DNA of 44,449 nt from positions 1-44,449 of the forward strand of contig CAWUJG010000010.1 of the NCBI GenBank assembly GCA_963922775.1, written 5' to 3'. The translations under genes and the position numbers were made by a program. Below the pieces are notes generated by a model. The model searched no databases and had not been told where the DNA came from. It was given only the letters and a program-made list of their open reading frames with translations. This DNA comes from JAHDDH01 sp963922775 (GTDB taxonomy: Bacteria > Bacteroidota > Bacteroidia > Cytophagales > Amoebophilaceae). Each line of letters begins with the position of its first letter. Within the stretch, counting starts at the first letter, position 1. Shown here one piece after another: positions 44,049-44,449 of the stretch.

Positions 44049-44449
44049 TTATATAATTTTCAGGCTACCTTTTTGTAGCTCTTCAAAGATTTGCGTATTG
44101 CTTAAATTTTTCCAAGATTTTTTTTCTAAAATTCTATTGATATGGTTGTCTTTAAGATATTTAAAGTCTTTGATATCATGTTTTATATTATATTTTTTTA
44201 AAAATTTTACTTTGTCTATCTCTCCCTTTATTTCTCCTAGACGCATGCCCTTTATTTCTCCTTTTTTTTCTCCTCTTTTTTCTCCTATACTTATGCCTTC
44301 ACGCATTCCCTCTTTCCGTTTTTTATCTAAATTAACCTGTATTTCGGCTTCATAATTTAAGGAATCATATATAACTTTATTATAAGACATTCTGTCTGAT
44401 GATTTCCATAAACTTAATTGCATTAATTGATAACTCGCTGAAATAGAAT
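44049..44449 (-). CDS. Partial Rpn/PD-(D/E)XK-family protein, C-terminal part (runs off the window)
   Basis: The frame is open to the end of the window, so the start is missing. What is seen: LNYEAEIQVNLDKKRKEGM followed by a Gly-Glu-Lys-rich stretch (G-E-K-R-G-E-K-K-G-E-I-K-G) and a Lys-rich end (WKNLSNTQIFEELQKGSLKI). This linker, a short helix then E-G-x3-G repeats, is typical of the C-terminus of Rpn-family nuclease/transposase proteins. The nuclease core would lie beyond the edge. It is not a copy of the gene at 2506. Confidence 0.65.
   Translation of the reverse strand, partial: SISASYQLMQLSLWKSSDRMSYNKVIYDSLNYEAEIQVNLDKKRKEGMREGISIGEKRGEKKGEIKGMRLGEIKGEIDKVKFLKKYNIKHDIKDFKYLKDNHINRILEKKSWKNLSNTQIFEELQKGSLKII

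Overview
The window is a very AT-rich stretch of bacterial chromosome that fits an intracellular member of the Bacteroidota, most likely near the Amoebophilus/Cardinium group. Four things point there. Bacteroidota-type promoters (TTTG, about 20 nt, TAnnTTTG) occur upstream of several genes. A DUF3822 protein and a Bacteroidota-type PurM are present. Ankyrin-repeat lipoproteins and Rpn-type nuclease genes and fragments are scattered through the window. Long A/T homopolymers and decaying genes show genome erosion. The family assignment is inference; no rRNA or tRNA gene is visible to confirm it.

Layout. 1-3400: accessory segment with a small unknown ORF, an ankyrin-DUF5675 lipoprotein paired with a secreted coiled-coil protein, and a full-length Rpn-family nuclease. 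3450-8610: rnr and lipA on the minus strand, pheS and murG on the plus strand. 8700-13210: minus-strand run nadC-mreD-mrdA-rodA, with mrdA (PBP2) interrupted at poly(A) tracts. 13550-18375: an acyltransferase, a metal ABC transporter (binding protein, ATPase, permease fused to an MntR-like repressor) preceded by a palindrome, then ppx/gppA. 18720-21950: MBL-fold hydrolase, menB, an Rpn tail fragment abutting the end of ctaB. 22280-28730: three consecutive lipoprotein genes that share modules; the last ends in what looks like a polymorphic-toxin pre-toxin region and C-terminal domain. 28950-34680: engB, murC, an MHS-type transporter, comM. 34760-39920: a secreted unknown protein, nth, a bactofilin-M23 peptidase pair, DUF3822, a degenerate purM. 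40168-42822: gpmI, rplI, rpsR, rpsF. 42975-44449: menC and the tail of another Rpn-like gene running off the window.

Metabolically, menB and menC (menaquinone), ctaB (heme O) and lipA (lipoyl cofactor) together imply respiration and lipoylated dehydrogenases. murC, murG, rodA, mreD, mrdA and an M23 peptidase imply a peptidoglycan elongation machinery whose key transpeptidase is decaying or is read through slippage. The most interesting parts are the mosaic lipoprotein cluster (22280-28730), the repressor-permease fusion with its candidate operator, the split PBP2, and the ankyrin-DUF5675 lipoprotein.
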